A stretch of 14,536 nt of DNA, from NCBI GenBank assembly GCA_030064695.1, contig JASHYV010000074.1, forward strand, positions 1 through 14,536. Direction: 5' to 3'. The stretch's first letter is position 1; each line of letters opens with the position of its first letter. Origin of the DNA: Thermoplasmata archaeon (GTDB lineage: Archaea; Thermoplasmatota; Thermoplasmata; UBA184). Below, piece after piece: positions 1 through 7,410 of the stretch. The notes below the pieces were generated by a model. The model worked only from the letters and a program-made list of their open reading frames with translations. It was not told the DNA's origin and did not search any database. The translations under genes were made by a program, and so were the position numbers.

Positions 1-3000
1 ATCAACGGCGGCGTGCCCCGCGATGCGTTGTAACTGGTATTCCGACCAAGGAAGATCGCCTGGCCGAACGGCGAGTCGAGGAACTGTTCCCTCGGGATCA
101 GGAACGCGTTCAGCCCCGGGGAGAGCGTGATCCCGGAGCTATTCCCACCCCACGGCAGCGGGACCGAGCCGGACGAGATCGACGTCGAGGCGCTCACCAC
201 GACCAGGTCGAACGACTGCTCGCCGGTGTACCGCTCGAGGCCGACCGGGAGGCCGTTGACGGTCGAGTTGTCCGTAGGCAGCCAGAGCCACGTCGGGGCC
301 TTGACCCCCATAGGAACCTCCTGGAGCACCCCATAAAGGGTCGAAGTGCCGCCGCTCCCACCGCCGGGTAAGTCGATCACCGCGGGGGCCGCCTCCAGCA
401 GATTGTACGTGACGTTCACTTCGAGCTCGTTGCTGCTGTCGAGGTGGGCGGGCTGAGGCCAGTCGGAGAGGTCCTTCGAGACCTCCAGCGAGATCGTCTG
501 GTTCTCCTGGGTCTGCGTTACGGGCAGCGTGGTGTTGTAGTCCTTGACGGTGGCGTTCGTCGTGTTATCGACGATCGCCTCCGTCGACCAGTTGTCCACG
601 TGGATCGCACGCCCGGCGTCGTTGGTGTAGTTGTCGAACATCCGCACTGCGTAGCCCGTCTGCCCCGGTTCCCCGCTCAAGTTCGCATATACCGAGCCGA
701 ACTCGAGGCCCACGTCGTACAGCGGATTGACCCGCTCGCCGTCGGCGATGCCGTCGTCAGGTGTAGAGGTAGCGAGCGGGTCCGCGCCCCAGGAGAGCTT
801 GCCTTCGACCGTGAGGGTATCGACGCCGTCCCACTTGCCCTGGATCGCGCGCAGCCAGCCGGAGTCCCGGACTGCGGAGAGATTCGAGAACGTCTCGAGC
901 GCCGAGTAGCTCCAGAGCACTTCCGCTGCCCACGGTGAGCCGTCACCACTGTACCGGCCCCCGGCCGCCGTCGCGGTGACGTTGGACAGGTAGGGACTAT
1001 TCGGGTCCACCGGGCTGCCGCTCTCGTAGAGGTCATGGGAGTACTCGAGCCCCGACGCGTACGGGTCGTAGAAGCCCTGCTCGTCCCAGATCTCGAGGTC
1101 CGATGTCGTGGGAAGTTCGTAGCCCGGGTCCGCGAACGTGAGGTTCCAGGTGTCCAGCATGCCGCTGCCCGCCGTGTCGACGGAGTTCGGGTTCAGGTCG
1201 TACTCCTTCTCTACGTAGTCGCCGACGAGCCCGTTCGTCGCGTACTCCGCCGGGTTGGCATACGCGAGCTCGGTCTTGGACGCTCCCGTCACGTTGGTGT
1301 ACGCCACCGTCCAACCGAGTCCCTTCTCGAGGTTCGTCAATCCGTCCCCGGTCGAGTCCGGGAGGTAGTCGAAATACACCGGCACGCTGGTCACGTCCAG
1401 CGGCTGCCCGCCGCTCGTGTAGTTGAGGTCGACCCAGACCGCATAGCTCGTGTTCATCGTCGGCAGGGAGAGATCGTTGATGATCCCATAGCCCGGGCTC
1501 TGCGACGACTCGAACTCGGAGGTGTTCGTCAGCGGGAGTTCCACGGTCGCCGAGCTGTTCTGCCAGAAGAGCACCCCGTCCTGGAACTCGGCCCTCTGGG
1601 ACAGGGAGGTCGGCATCTGCCAGAGGATCGACTCCCCTCCCCCCGACTCGGTGATCGAGTCGTAGGGATCGCTCCAGTCGGTCAGGGTGAGTACGCTCGG
1701 CGTGTCGAAGAGGTACTGGGAACTCCACATCGACTTCTCGATGCAGCCGCTGGCCACCCCGACACCGACCGAGTACCGGTAGACCGCGAAGTCGTCGAGC
1801 CCGTGGAGCACCACCGAGTAGTTCCACTGGCTCCCGTCGGCCAGGCCGGGGATGCCAGTGACCGTGAAATTGAGACCGGTCCCATACTCGTAGTACGCGA
1901 CCTCTCCCAAACCCGACTCGTTGGCGGTCCATTGGATCTCCTCCGTCGACGTCGATACCTGCGACGCCGTTGGAGTCGAGAGCCGGATACCGGGCGGCGC
2001 TAACGTGAAGCTGCAGCTCGCGGTCGCCGTCTGGGCCGGCTCGGAGTAGGTGTCACTGAACGAGATCGCCGGTCGGTACGCCGACGAGTACGTCCCGGTC
2101 GCGCTCCGGGCAACTACCGTCGCCGTGTACGAGCCATTGGGGAGGTCGTTGAACGGCTGCGACACCTCGGAGATCGCGTACTCGCTGTTCGGCCACGAAT
2201 TCGAGGCTCCCCCGGTCTCGTTGAGCCAGATCGTGTCCGCCGCCAGCATCGTGTTGTTCCAGTAGGCGACCAGGGTCGCCTCGGCTCCCCCGTCGGTGTA
2301 CTGGACATTCAGGAACTTCGCATTGCTCGGGGTCGTCGGCGTCACGTCGACGCCCAGCGTCGACACCGTCCAGCCGCTTAGCGAGCCCGAGATCGATCGG
2401 GGTCCCAGCGTGTCGGGCCAGAACACGGAGGTCGAGTTGATGTCGCACGCGTCCGAGTACTCGTGGAGGTACTCGACATACGAGGCCGCGAAGGTGCCGC
2501 TCCACGAGTAATTCGTGTAGGGCGTGAGGTTGGTCAGATACACCGACGGTTGGGCCGAGGTGCTCGGGAACGACGTCGTCCCGCCTCCGTTCACGGAGAT
2601 GTTCGACCACCAGTGCACCGGGACGCTATAGTACGTCCACGAGACCCCGCCCTTGTGCGTGCCGTCGTACAGGCACTGCTCGTCCTCGACGTTCGTGTAC
2701 TCGGGATAGTTCGGCGTCGTCGAGAGCTCCGAGTCCGCTGGGTTGAGGGGCGTCGGCGTCACCGAGACGCTCCATCCCTCCGAATCCACCGTGCCCCCGG
2801 TCGAGACCGTGTTCACTGGGGTCCAGTCGTCGACCGCGGAGAGCGACGGGACCAGAGACAGCGGGGAACTCGTGACGGCGAGGCCCAGCGCGTTCAGCAA
2901 CTGCGCCGCGGCCACCGCGAGGTAGACGTTCGGCGAGGCGATGCCGAGCGCGCTCGAGAGCGTGGAATTGCTCGCCGAGGACGAGCCGTAGGGCGTCGTC

Positions 3001-4808
3001 AGCACGATATGCGTCGCGGCCGGCACCGTCGTCTTCAACGTCTCGTTCTGCGCCGCCTCGAGCGCCGCGTCGGTGCCGCCCTCAAGGTCCGTGGACGTCG
3101 CGGTCACGGCGCTCGACGTGGACGTATTGAACGTCTCCTCCGAGCTGGAGTCGGCGGGGCTGAAGTCCGCCGTGACCAGCGGGTCGGTCAGGAGGTGGTC
3201 CAACTGGGCCAGCGACCGGCTCGCGGACAGGAAGTCGCCGGAATACTCGATGGCCGGACCCCCGGAGCTCGCCGGGTCGGTCCAGGCAAAGAGCGGTCGC
3301 CCCAACCAGTCCACCGAGACCGCCGGGGCCCCGGCGGAGTAGGCCGTGGCCGCGTCCCCGCCGCTCCCGGGCAGCGCGGCCACGGGCTGAAGCAGCGTGC
3401 CGTTCGCCGAATACACGGCCTGATCGACCTCCCAGCTCCCGTTGCCATTGTCCTCCCACGTCGCGAGGATATCTCCGTCCGGCTCCGGGACGACCGCCGG
3501 GTCCTGGATCGACCCGGCGGGCGGGAAGGCGACGTAGGGACCGGCCCAGTTCGTCCCGCCGTTCGGGGAGACCACGTCCTCGGCGACCACCCGGCCCTGG
3601 ACCCGGTTGGTGTACAGCACGAATAGGCTGCCGCCGACCGCCGTCGCGGCGACCTGGCCGACGGTCCCGCCTGCCGGATACAGCATGGTGTCGCCCACCT
3701 GATCGAGCACCGCCGACGTCGACGTCGTGTTCAGCGTGGCCACGATCGTCGCGGAACCGAAGGATGCTCCACCGTTCGTGGATACCCACACCGAGACCGC
3801 TCCCGTCGTGGGGTTTGACGCGGCGATCACCGCGTCCATGCCCGCGGTCGTGGGGACCCAGGCCGCGCTGGAGTTCTGAATATTCGAGCCCGCGAGCGCG
3901 TGGTCCCCCACCAATCCCCCGGTCAAGGAGAACCCGTACACGTCGAGCGATCCCGAGTTCAGCGCACTGACTAGGACGGTCTCCGAATCGGCCGTGAGGC
4001 CGGCAATCGTTCCGGCTACCGACCCGAGCGTGGTGACCGTGTCCCCGCCGTTCGTGGTGGTCAGGAGGGTGGTCGTGATGCTGGGGGAGCCCCCACCGAT
4101 TCCATCCAGGCCCCCGCCGGAGATGTAACTGGTCGTCACGCCCGCCACCACGGTGTCACCGGTCTCGGCCAAGGCATCCGCCGTGATCGCCGGGCACGTC
4201 TCGCCGCACGAGCTCGACGCCGTGAAGATCTTGAGGGCGGTGTCCCAAGACAGGTACACGGGTTGCGTCGCGACACAGCTCGAGCCGCTTCCGCTGGCGC
4301 AGCGGGCTCCCGTGTACACCGCCGCGGCGTCGGCCGCGGAATACCCGCCGGTCGAGAGCCACAACTGCGTAGCCGAGTGGTTCGAGAACAGCAGGTAGTC
4401 GGATCCGGAGGCGCTCGACGCGAGCTGAACGTCGGTCGGAGCGGTAAACGGAGTGACGTTCGCCGGGAGCGGGTACTGCGACGGGGTCACGACATAGGGG
4501 TACTCGGGCGCGGGCGCCGGATTGGAGAGGTCCGTAGAGAGGTTCGAGGACGCGTACGGATCGGCTCCGGTCGGGCCGTGCGACGTGGTCGACGACGTGA
4601 CGAGTAGAATGAGCACACACAGCACGGAGAGGGAAACCGTGAGCCAGAACGGTAGCGGCCGAGCGGGCTTTCTCGGCCCATCCAGCGGCGAAGCGGGAGG
4701 CGCCGAGTCAGCTAGCGATGCGGAGGGGCACGGGTCCTGAGGCGACACCTCCGCGCCGCCCGCAACGCCGAGACCCGGTGCTTCGACATCTGCAGGTGCG
4801 GGAGGCAT
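1..4808 (-). CDS. Giant secreted or surface multidomain protein, incomplete at the C-terminus
   Basis: I translated this frame codon by codon on the minus strand. It has no stop from ATG 4808 to the left edge, giving at least 1602 residues. Residues 1-52 are Pro/Ala-rich and end in basic residues (PRKPARPLP). Residues 53-72 form a hydrophobic signal anchor. Asp-box-like motifs occur at about 252 (TNGGDTV), 343 (STNGGASF) and 414 (SPNGGTNW), which suggests a sialidase/BNR-type beta-propeller. Residues about 945-1035 resemble a fibronectin-III domain. Degenerate thrombospondin type-3-like calcium motifs lie at 1151 (DSTGDGLTNLE), 1204 (DLNPNSVDTAG) and 1351 (DDGIADGE). About forty NxS/T sequons are visible, and C170, C178, C201 and C205 could form disulfides. 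Function is unknown; a glycosylated cell-surface or adhesion protein is inference. GTG at 4748 is an alternative start, preceded directly by GGAG. By eye, codon use is less GC-ending than in the AglB operon. Confidence 0.88.
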   Translation of the reverse strand, partial: MPPAPADVEAPGLGVAGGAEVSPQDPCPSASLADSAPPASPLDGPRKPARPLPFWLTVSLSVLCVLILLVTSSTTSHGPTGADPYASSNLSTDLSNPAPAPEYPYVVTPSQYPLPANVTPFTAPTDVQLASSASGSDYLLFSNHSATQLWLSTGGYSAADAAAVYTGARCASGSGSSCVATQPVYLSWDTALKIFTASSSCGETCPAITADALAETGDTVVAGVTTSYISGGGLDGIGGGSPSITTTLLTTTNGGDTVTTLGSVAGTIAGLTADSETVLVSALNSGSLDVYGFSLTGGLVGDHALAGSNIQNSSAAWVPTTAGMDAVIAASNPTTGAVSVWVSTNGGASFGSATIVATLNTTSTSAVLDQVGDTMLYPAGGTVGQVAATAVGGSLFVLYTNRVQGRVVAEDVVSPNGGTNWAGPYVAFPPAGSIQDPAVVPEPDGDILATWEDNGNGSWEVDQAVYSANGTLLQPVAALPGSGGDAATAYSAGAPAVSVDWLGRPLFAWTDPASSGGPAIEYSGDFLSASRSLAQLDHLLTDPLVTADFSPADSSSEETFNTSTSSAVTATSTDLEGGTDAALEAAQNETLKTTVPAATHIVLTTPYGSSSASNSTLSSALGIASPNVYLAVAAAQLLNALGLAVTSSPLSLVPSLSAVDDWTPVNTVSTGGTVDSEGWSVSVTPTPLNPADSELSTTPNYPEYTNVEDEQCLYDGTHKGGVSWTYYSVPVHWWSNISVNGGGTTSFPSTSAQPSVYLTNLTPYTNYSWSGTFAASYVEYLHEYSDACDINSTSVFWPDTLGPRSISGSLSGWTVSTLGVDVTPTTPSNAKFLNVQYTDGGAEATLVAYWNNTMLAADTIWLNETGGASNSWPNSEYAISEVSQPFNDLPNGSYTATVVARSATGTYSSAYRPAISFSDTYSEPAQTATASCSFTLAPPGIRLSTPTASQVSTSTEEIQWTANESGLGEVAYYEYGTGLNFTVTGIPGLADGSQWNYSVVLHGLDDFAVYRYSVGVGVASGCIEKSMWSSQYLFDTPSVLTLTDWSDPYDSITESGGGESILWQMPTSLSQRAEFQDGVLFWQNSSATVELPLTNTSEFESSQSPGYGIINDLSLPTMNTSYAVWVDLNYTSGGQPLDVTSVPVYFDYLPDSTGDGLTNLEKGLGWTVAYTNVTGASKTELAYANPAEYATNGLVGDYVEKEYDLNPNSVDTAGSGMLDTWNLTFADPGYELPTTSDLEIWDEQGFYDPYASGLEYSHDLYESGSPVDPNSPYLSNVTATAAGGRYSGDGSPWAAEVLWSYSALETFSNLSAVRDSGWLRAIQGKWDGVDTLTVEGKLSWGADPLATSTPDDGIADGERVNPLYDVGLEFGSVYANLSGEPGQTGYAVRMFDNYTNDAGRAIHVDNWSTEAIVDNTTNATVKDYNTTLPVTQTQENQTISLEVSKDLSDWPQPAHLDSSNELEVNVTYNLLEAAPAVIDLPGGGSGGTSTLYGVLQEVPMGVKAPTWLWLPTDNSTVNGLPVGLERYTGEQSFDLVVVSASTSISSGSVPLPWGGNSSGITLSPGLNAFLIPREQFLDSPFGQAIFLGRNTSYNASRGTPPL

Positions 4809-5091
4809 TTCCGATACTTGACCGTGGCGGCCCAGCGCGTGGTCCGTTTTTGAACCCGCGCAGACGCAGCGAAGTGCCGCGGCGGGTCAACGCCGCCACG
4901 GCTCGTGCACGGAGTCTCGTGCACTCTACGTTCGGGAGCCGAATCGCACCGGGCCGGCCAACCGAGTGGCTTTGCCGAAGCGGTCGTCGTTGGGTGGCGA
5001 ACGGAAGCGCTTGGAGGAGTCGGGAGCATCCTCAGAACTCGGAGCAGGGCTCTCCCCGCGCGATGTCGTTACGAACTCGAACGGAGACTGA
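4809..5091. other. Intergenic region upstream of the giant surface protein gene
   Basis: This 283-base gap separates the end of the hydrolase gene from the start of the giant surface protein gene, so the latter probably has its own promoter. I see no convincing coding frame, no tRNA and no T-run terminator. The best promoter candidate is the A-run reading TTCAAAAACGG on the minus strand (plus 4844-4854), but its match to an archaeal TATA box is poor. A 9-base direct repeat and an imperfect GC-rich hairpin (about 4874-4899) also lie here. Confidence 0.5.
4902..4924. repeat. Short direct repeat CTCGTGCAC, two copies
   Basis: CTCGTGCAC occurs at 4902-4910 and again at 4916-4924, separated by GGAGT. 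Each copy contains the palindrome GTGCAC, and the copies are 14 bases apart, start to start. They lie about 95-115 bases upstream of the ATG of the giant surface protein gene. Tandem regulator-binding sites are possible, but two short copies in GC-rich DNA could be chance. Confidence 0.4.
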
Positions 5092-6072
5092 CTAGAACGA
5101 CCGGTGGATCGGCCGGTAGAACGCCGACTTCACGATCGGAGCACCGCCGTCCGGCGGGAACTGGACGCGGACGCCCGCGCAGCGGCCGAACATCGAGTAC
5201 TCGAGCGAGTACCAGAACGCCGTCCAGGTCCCGTTCTTCTCGACCGCCTCGCCGAAGTGGTACGTCTCCCGGACCGCTCCGGAGTGCGCCCGGGCGAGCG
5301 CGTACGACCAGTCGAGCGCCTCGCGCTCGGTGGTCGGCGCCCCGGTGTGCGCGGGCGCCACGAGCGGGGCGTCGACGGTGAACGGGCCCTCCACGATCCC
5401 CCGGCCGAGGAGGTACCGGGCCCAGGTGGTCTTGAGACGCCCGTTCTCGTTCACCTCGGAGATCAGGCCCCAGACGAACGGGCCGGTCGTCGGGATCACG
5501 GCGGCGTTGGGGCCGACCGACGCGGCGTGCCGTCCCACCGCGATCCGTCCCGCGGCTCGCGCCGCGAGGTAGATCACGAAGTAGACGGAGAGGGCATAGA
5601 CCGTGTCGACGTACAGCGCGAAGGCGACGTGGTTCCGCTCGATGCCGAGGAGCAGGTAGAAGGAGAGCGCCGAGAACGCCGTCATGAACAGGTTCACCGC
5701 CCGGTCCGCGTCGAGGCGCAGCAGCTTCTCCGAGAACGGAAGGAGCGGCGGCACCGCGAAGTTCGTGAAGCCGTCCAGCGCGATGTGCGTCAGGCCGCCG
5801 ATCTCCATCACGATGAAGTAGACGATCGGGGAGCCCGGGGCGATCAGCGGCGCGATCAGCGCCCCGCCGACGGCGATGCCGGTCACGCCCACGAAGGAGT
5901 GGGTGATCCCGCGGTGCCGGAGCAGCGGGAACCGCCGCGCCAGGAGGAAGAACAGCGCGTCCGCGTCCGGGAGACCGCCCGCGAGCGCGCCGGCGGCGAG
6001 GTACTGGGGCTGGAACCCGAAGAGGCCGAAGGTGACGAGGTAGGCGAAGAGGACGTGCGTGAGGAGGTCCAC
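5092..6072 (-). CDS. YdjM/DUF457-family membrane-bound metal-dependent hydrolase
   Basis: This is a 326-residue polytopic membrane protein of the LexA-binding inner-membrane-associated hydrolase family (YdjM, DUF457). The family is predicted to be zinc-dependent, but its substrate is generally unknown. Likely metal ligands are visible in the family order: H6 in DLLTHVLF, LPDAD with D36 and D38, RGITHS with H58, and HIALDGFT with H96 and D100. Several hydrophobic segments span residues about 1-175. A soluble domain follows from about 190 and ends YRPIHRSF. The start is GTG at 6072, chosen because it places the conserved His at residue 6. The gene is last in the operon, 16 bases after ef1b, with no Shine-Dalgarno in that gap, so translation may depend on coupling. 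The family assignment is strong; a role in lipid or envelope metabolism would be inference. Confidence 0.88.
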   Translation of the reverse strand: MDLLTHVLFAYLVTFGLFGFQPQYLAAGALAGGLPDADALFFLLARRFPLLRHRGITHSFVGVTGIAVGGALIAPLIAPGSPIVYFIVMEIGGLTHIALDGFTNFAVPPLLPFSEKLLRLDADRAVNLFMTAFSALSFYLLLGIERNHVAFALYVDTVYALSVYFVIYLAARAAGRIAVGRHAASVGPNAAVIPTTGPFVWGLISEVNENGRLKTTWARYLLGRGIVEGPFTVDAPLVAPAHTGAPTTEREALDWSYALARAHSGAVRETYHFGEAVEKNGTWTAFWYSLEYSMFGRCAGVRVQFPPDGGAPIVKSAFYRPIHRSF

Positions 6073-6088
6073 GGCGGTCGGGAGGGCC

Positions 6089-6355
6089 CTAGAGGAGCCC
6101 CTCCTCCATCACCTCGACGGACTCGACGTGGGGGATCTTCGCGAGCGCCTGCTCGGTCGAGTCCAGCACGCCCCCGGTGTCGTCCATCACGACCGAGACG
6201 AGGAGCGACTTGAGCCCGAAGGCGATGTCCTTCACCTGCATGCCGCGGATCGTGACCCCCTTGGGCACCGAGGTGCGCACGGTCTCGGCCACGGCCTTCA
6301 GATCGGTCTCGACACCCTGGGGCATCAGCCGGAACAGGACGGCGACCTGACCCAT
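6089..6355 (-). CDS. ef1b: Archaeal elongation factor 1-beta (aEF-1B)
   Basis: This 88-residue protein is the guanine-nucleotide exchange factor for aEF-1alpha. It replaces GDP with GTP so that the factor can again deliver aminoacyl-tRNA to the ribosome. It matches the family end to end: the start MGQVAVLFRLMPQG, the core IAFGLKSLLVSVV and the ending IPHVESVEVMEEG. The length is the usual one for the archaeal single-domain form (about 88-90). ATG 6355 is preceded by GGAG (6362-6365) with a 6-base spacer. The gene starts 12 bases after the stop of the zinc-ribbon gene, an association I recall from many euryarchaea. A 6-bp perfect hairpin covers its last codons. The product is cytoplasmic. Confidence 0.95.
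   Translation of the reverse strand: MGQVAVLFRLMPQGVETDLKAVAETVRTSVPKGVTIRGMQVKDIAFGLKSLLVSVVMDDTGGVLDSTEQALAKIPHVESVEVMEEGLL
6092..6106 (-). other. Perfect short hairpin over the 3' end of ef1b
   Basis: The plus strand reads GAGGAG-CCC-CTCCTC, a 6-bp perfect stem with a 3-base loop. It sits on the last five sense codons of ef1b, directly before its TAG. In the mRNA it would lie about 20 bases upstream of the GTG start of the hydrolase gene, which lacks a normal Shine-Dalgarno. It could affect coupling or mRNA processing, or it may simply result from the codons for E-E-G-L-L. Confidence 0.4.
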
Positions 6356-6367
6356 CGAGCGCTCCGC

Positions 6368-6562
6368 CTACGGGCCTTCGAAGCCGCACCGGGGGCAGTG
6401 GTACACGACGCTCTGGTCGCGACACCGGGCGTGCCGGCCGATCCACTCGGCCCCGCACTGCGGACAGAGGAACTGCGTGCCGCCCGGGGCCGGAAGGACC
6501 GCGCCGCACGAGGTGCAGCGCAGCACCCCGGCGGGCGGGCTCACGGACGCAGCGCTCGACAT
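6368..6562 (-). CDS. Small CPxCG zinc-ribbon protein (HVO_2753/DUF1610-like)
   Basis: A 64-residue cytoplasmic protein with two zinc-binding knuckle pairs: C16-x2-C19 with C33-P-x-C36-G, and H44-x2-C47 with C56-P-x-C59-G, ending GFEGP. This layout and ending match the small archaeal zinc-finger family typified by Haloferax HVO_2753, which is commonly encoded beside aEF-1beta. Its molecular role is not established; RNA or ribosome association has been the usual guess. The start ATG 6562 follows GAGG (6566-6569) and lies 8 bases after the upstream stop. A longer frame from 6664 exists, but it overlaps the previous gene and its extra residues look non-natural. The odd point is His at position 44, where family members normally have Cys. 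Confidence 0.88.
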   Translation of the reverse strand: MSSAASVSPPAGVLRCTSCGAVLPAPGGTQFLCPQCGAEWIGRHARCRDQSVVYHCPRCGFEGP

Positions 6563-6570
6563 GATCCTCG

Positions 6571-7410
6571 TTAGCGGCGCGCGACCCCGCGCCGGCGCGC
6601 GGCCACCCGAGTGAGCCATATAAAGAGCACGCCGAAGAACGCCACGACCCCGGCGATGTACCACAGCTCGTAGTTCGTCGGCGCGGGCGCCACGTAGAAC
6701 GACTCCGAGAAGACCAGCGAGCCGTTGGCGAACGTCACGAGCCCGCGCTCGGGGACGAGCGAGATCGTGAACGTGTGCCAGCCCGGCGAGAGTCCGAGGG
6801 TCACGTACGAGAAGTTGAGATGGTACGTGCCGCCCGCGGTCATCGACGGCACCGTCACGTTGCCGACCGACGTGCCGTCGAGCGAGATGTTGAGCGTGAA
6901 CGCCATCAGGTCGGCGATCGACCGATCGAAGAGCGTCGCCGTCAGGAGGTACGGCTGCACGACGTGCACCGTGTAGGTGAAGTTGATCGACGCGTTCGTG
7001 CCGTTGTACGTCGACGAGATCATCACGTCGATCGTGAGGATCTGGACGATCGCGTTCACCGTGAGGTTCGCCATCGGCGAGACGCCGTCCGTGATGTTGT
7101 TCCGCGTCGGCGAGAAGATGACGCCGGTCGTGTTCGTCCCGACGACGTTCACGTAGTACGAGAGGTTCCCGACCTTGGTGCCGTCCGAGGCGTAGGCGGG
7201 TCCGCCGGACCCGTTGATGTAGTAGCCGCCGGACCCCGAGATCCCCAGCACCGTCGGACCCTGGATGGTGCCGTTCACCGGCGTCGAGCTCGTCGTGAGC
7301 GCGAGGCCGGGGGTGCGGGGCGTCGGGGCCGCGAGCGCCACGGTGGCGACGGTGCCGACGAGCAGGAGCGCGAGCACCGCGAGGGTCAGGGAGGCGAACC
7401 GACGGCTCAC
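6571..7410 (-). CDS. Signal-peptide, membrane-anchored sequon-rich protein coupled to AglB
   Basis: I do not recognise a named family for this 279-residue protein. It starts at GTG 7410 with a textbook signal peptide (basic SRR, then a hydrophobic run of about 18 residues, cleavage likely after ALA at 27). A beta-rich extracellular region of about 220 residues follows, with about thirteen NxS/T sequons. One membrane segment lies at about 249-268 ([17 protein letters not shown]), and the cytoplasmic tail is strongly basic ([12 protein letters not shown]). The topology is therefore type I, mostly outside the cell. The start overlaps the aglB stop as GTGA and is preceded by a strong GGAGGT with a 7-base spacer, so it is translated with AglB. 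An accessory or scaffold role with AglB is inference from that coupling. It could instead be an unrelated envelope glycoprotein. Confidence 0.85.
   Translation of the reverse strand: MSRRFASLTLAVLALLLVGTVATVALAAPTPRTPGLALTTSSTPVNGTIQGPTVLGISGSGGYYINGSGGPAYASDGTKVGNLSYYVNVVGTNTTGVIFSPTRNNITDGVSPMANLTVNAIVQILTIDVMISSTYNGTNASINFTYTVHVVQPYLLTATLFDRSIADLMAFTLNISLDGTSVGNVTVPSMTAGGTYHLNFSYVTLGLSPGWHTFTISLVPERGLVTFANGSLVFSESFYVAPAPTNYELWYIAGVVAFFGVLFIWLTRVAARRRGVARR

Noticed and set aside
1035..3626. Long open frames on the plus strand (1035-2003 and 2463-3626) and minus-strand frames such as 1033-1932 in other phases
   Set aside because: They are very rich in Arg, Gly and Val without domains. The continuous minus-strand frame across the whole region has a signal anchor, sequons and recognisable motifs.
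4911..4929. Hairpin resembling a tRNA anticodon arm (GGAGT-CTCGTGC-ACTCT, anticodon CGT)
   Set aside because: No D-arm, T-arm or acceptor stem can be formed around it.
5031..5091. Possible terminator after the hydrolase gene
   Set aside because: Only weak GGAG/CTCC pairing and no T-run could be found.
5104..6213. Plus-strand open frame of 369 codons opposite the hydrolase and ef1b genes
   Set aside because: The composition is Arg/Glu/Asp-rich antisense, and the minus strand carries two clear protein families here.
6563..6664. Longer N-terminus (ATG 6664) for the zinc-ribbon gene
   Set aside because: It would overlap the preceding gene by over 90 bases and adds Arg/Gly-rich residues absent from the family. 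ATG 6562 has GAGG just ahead.
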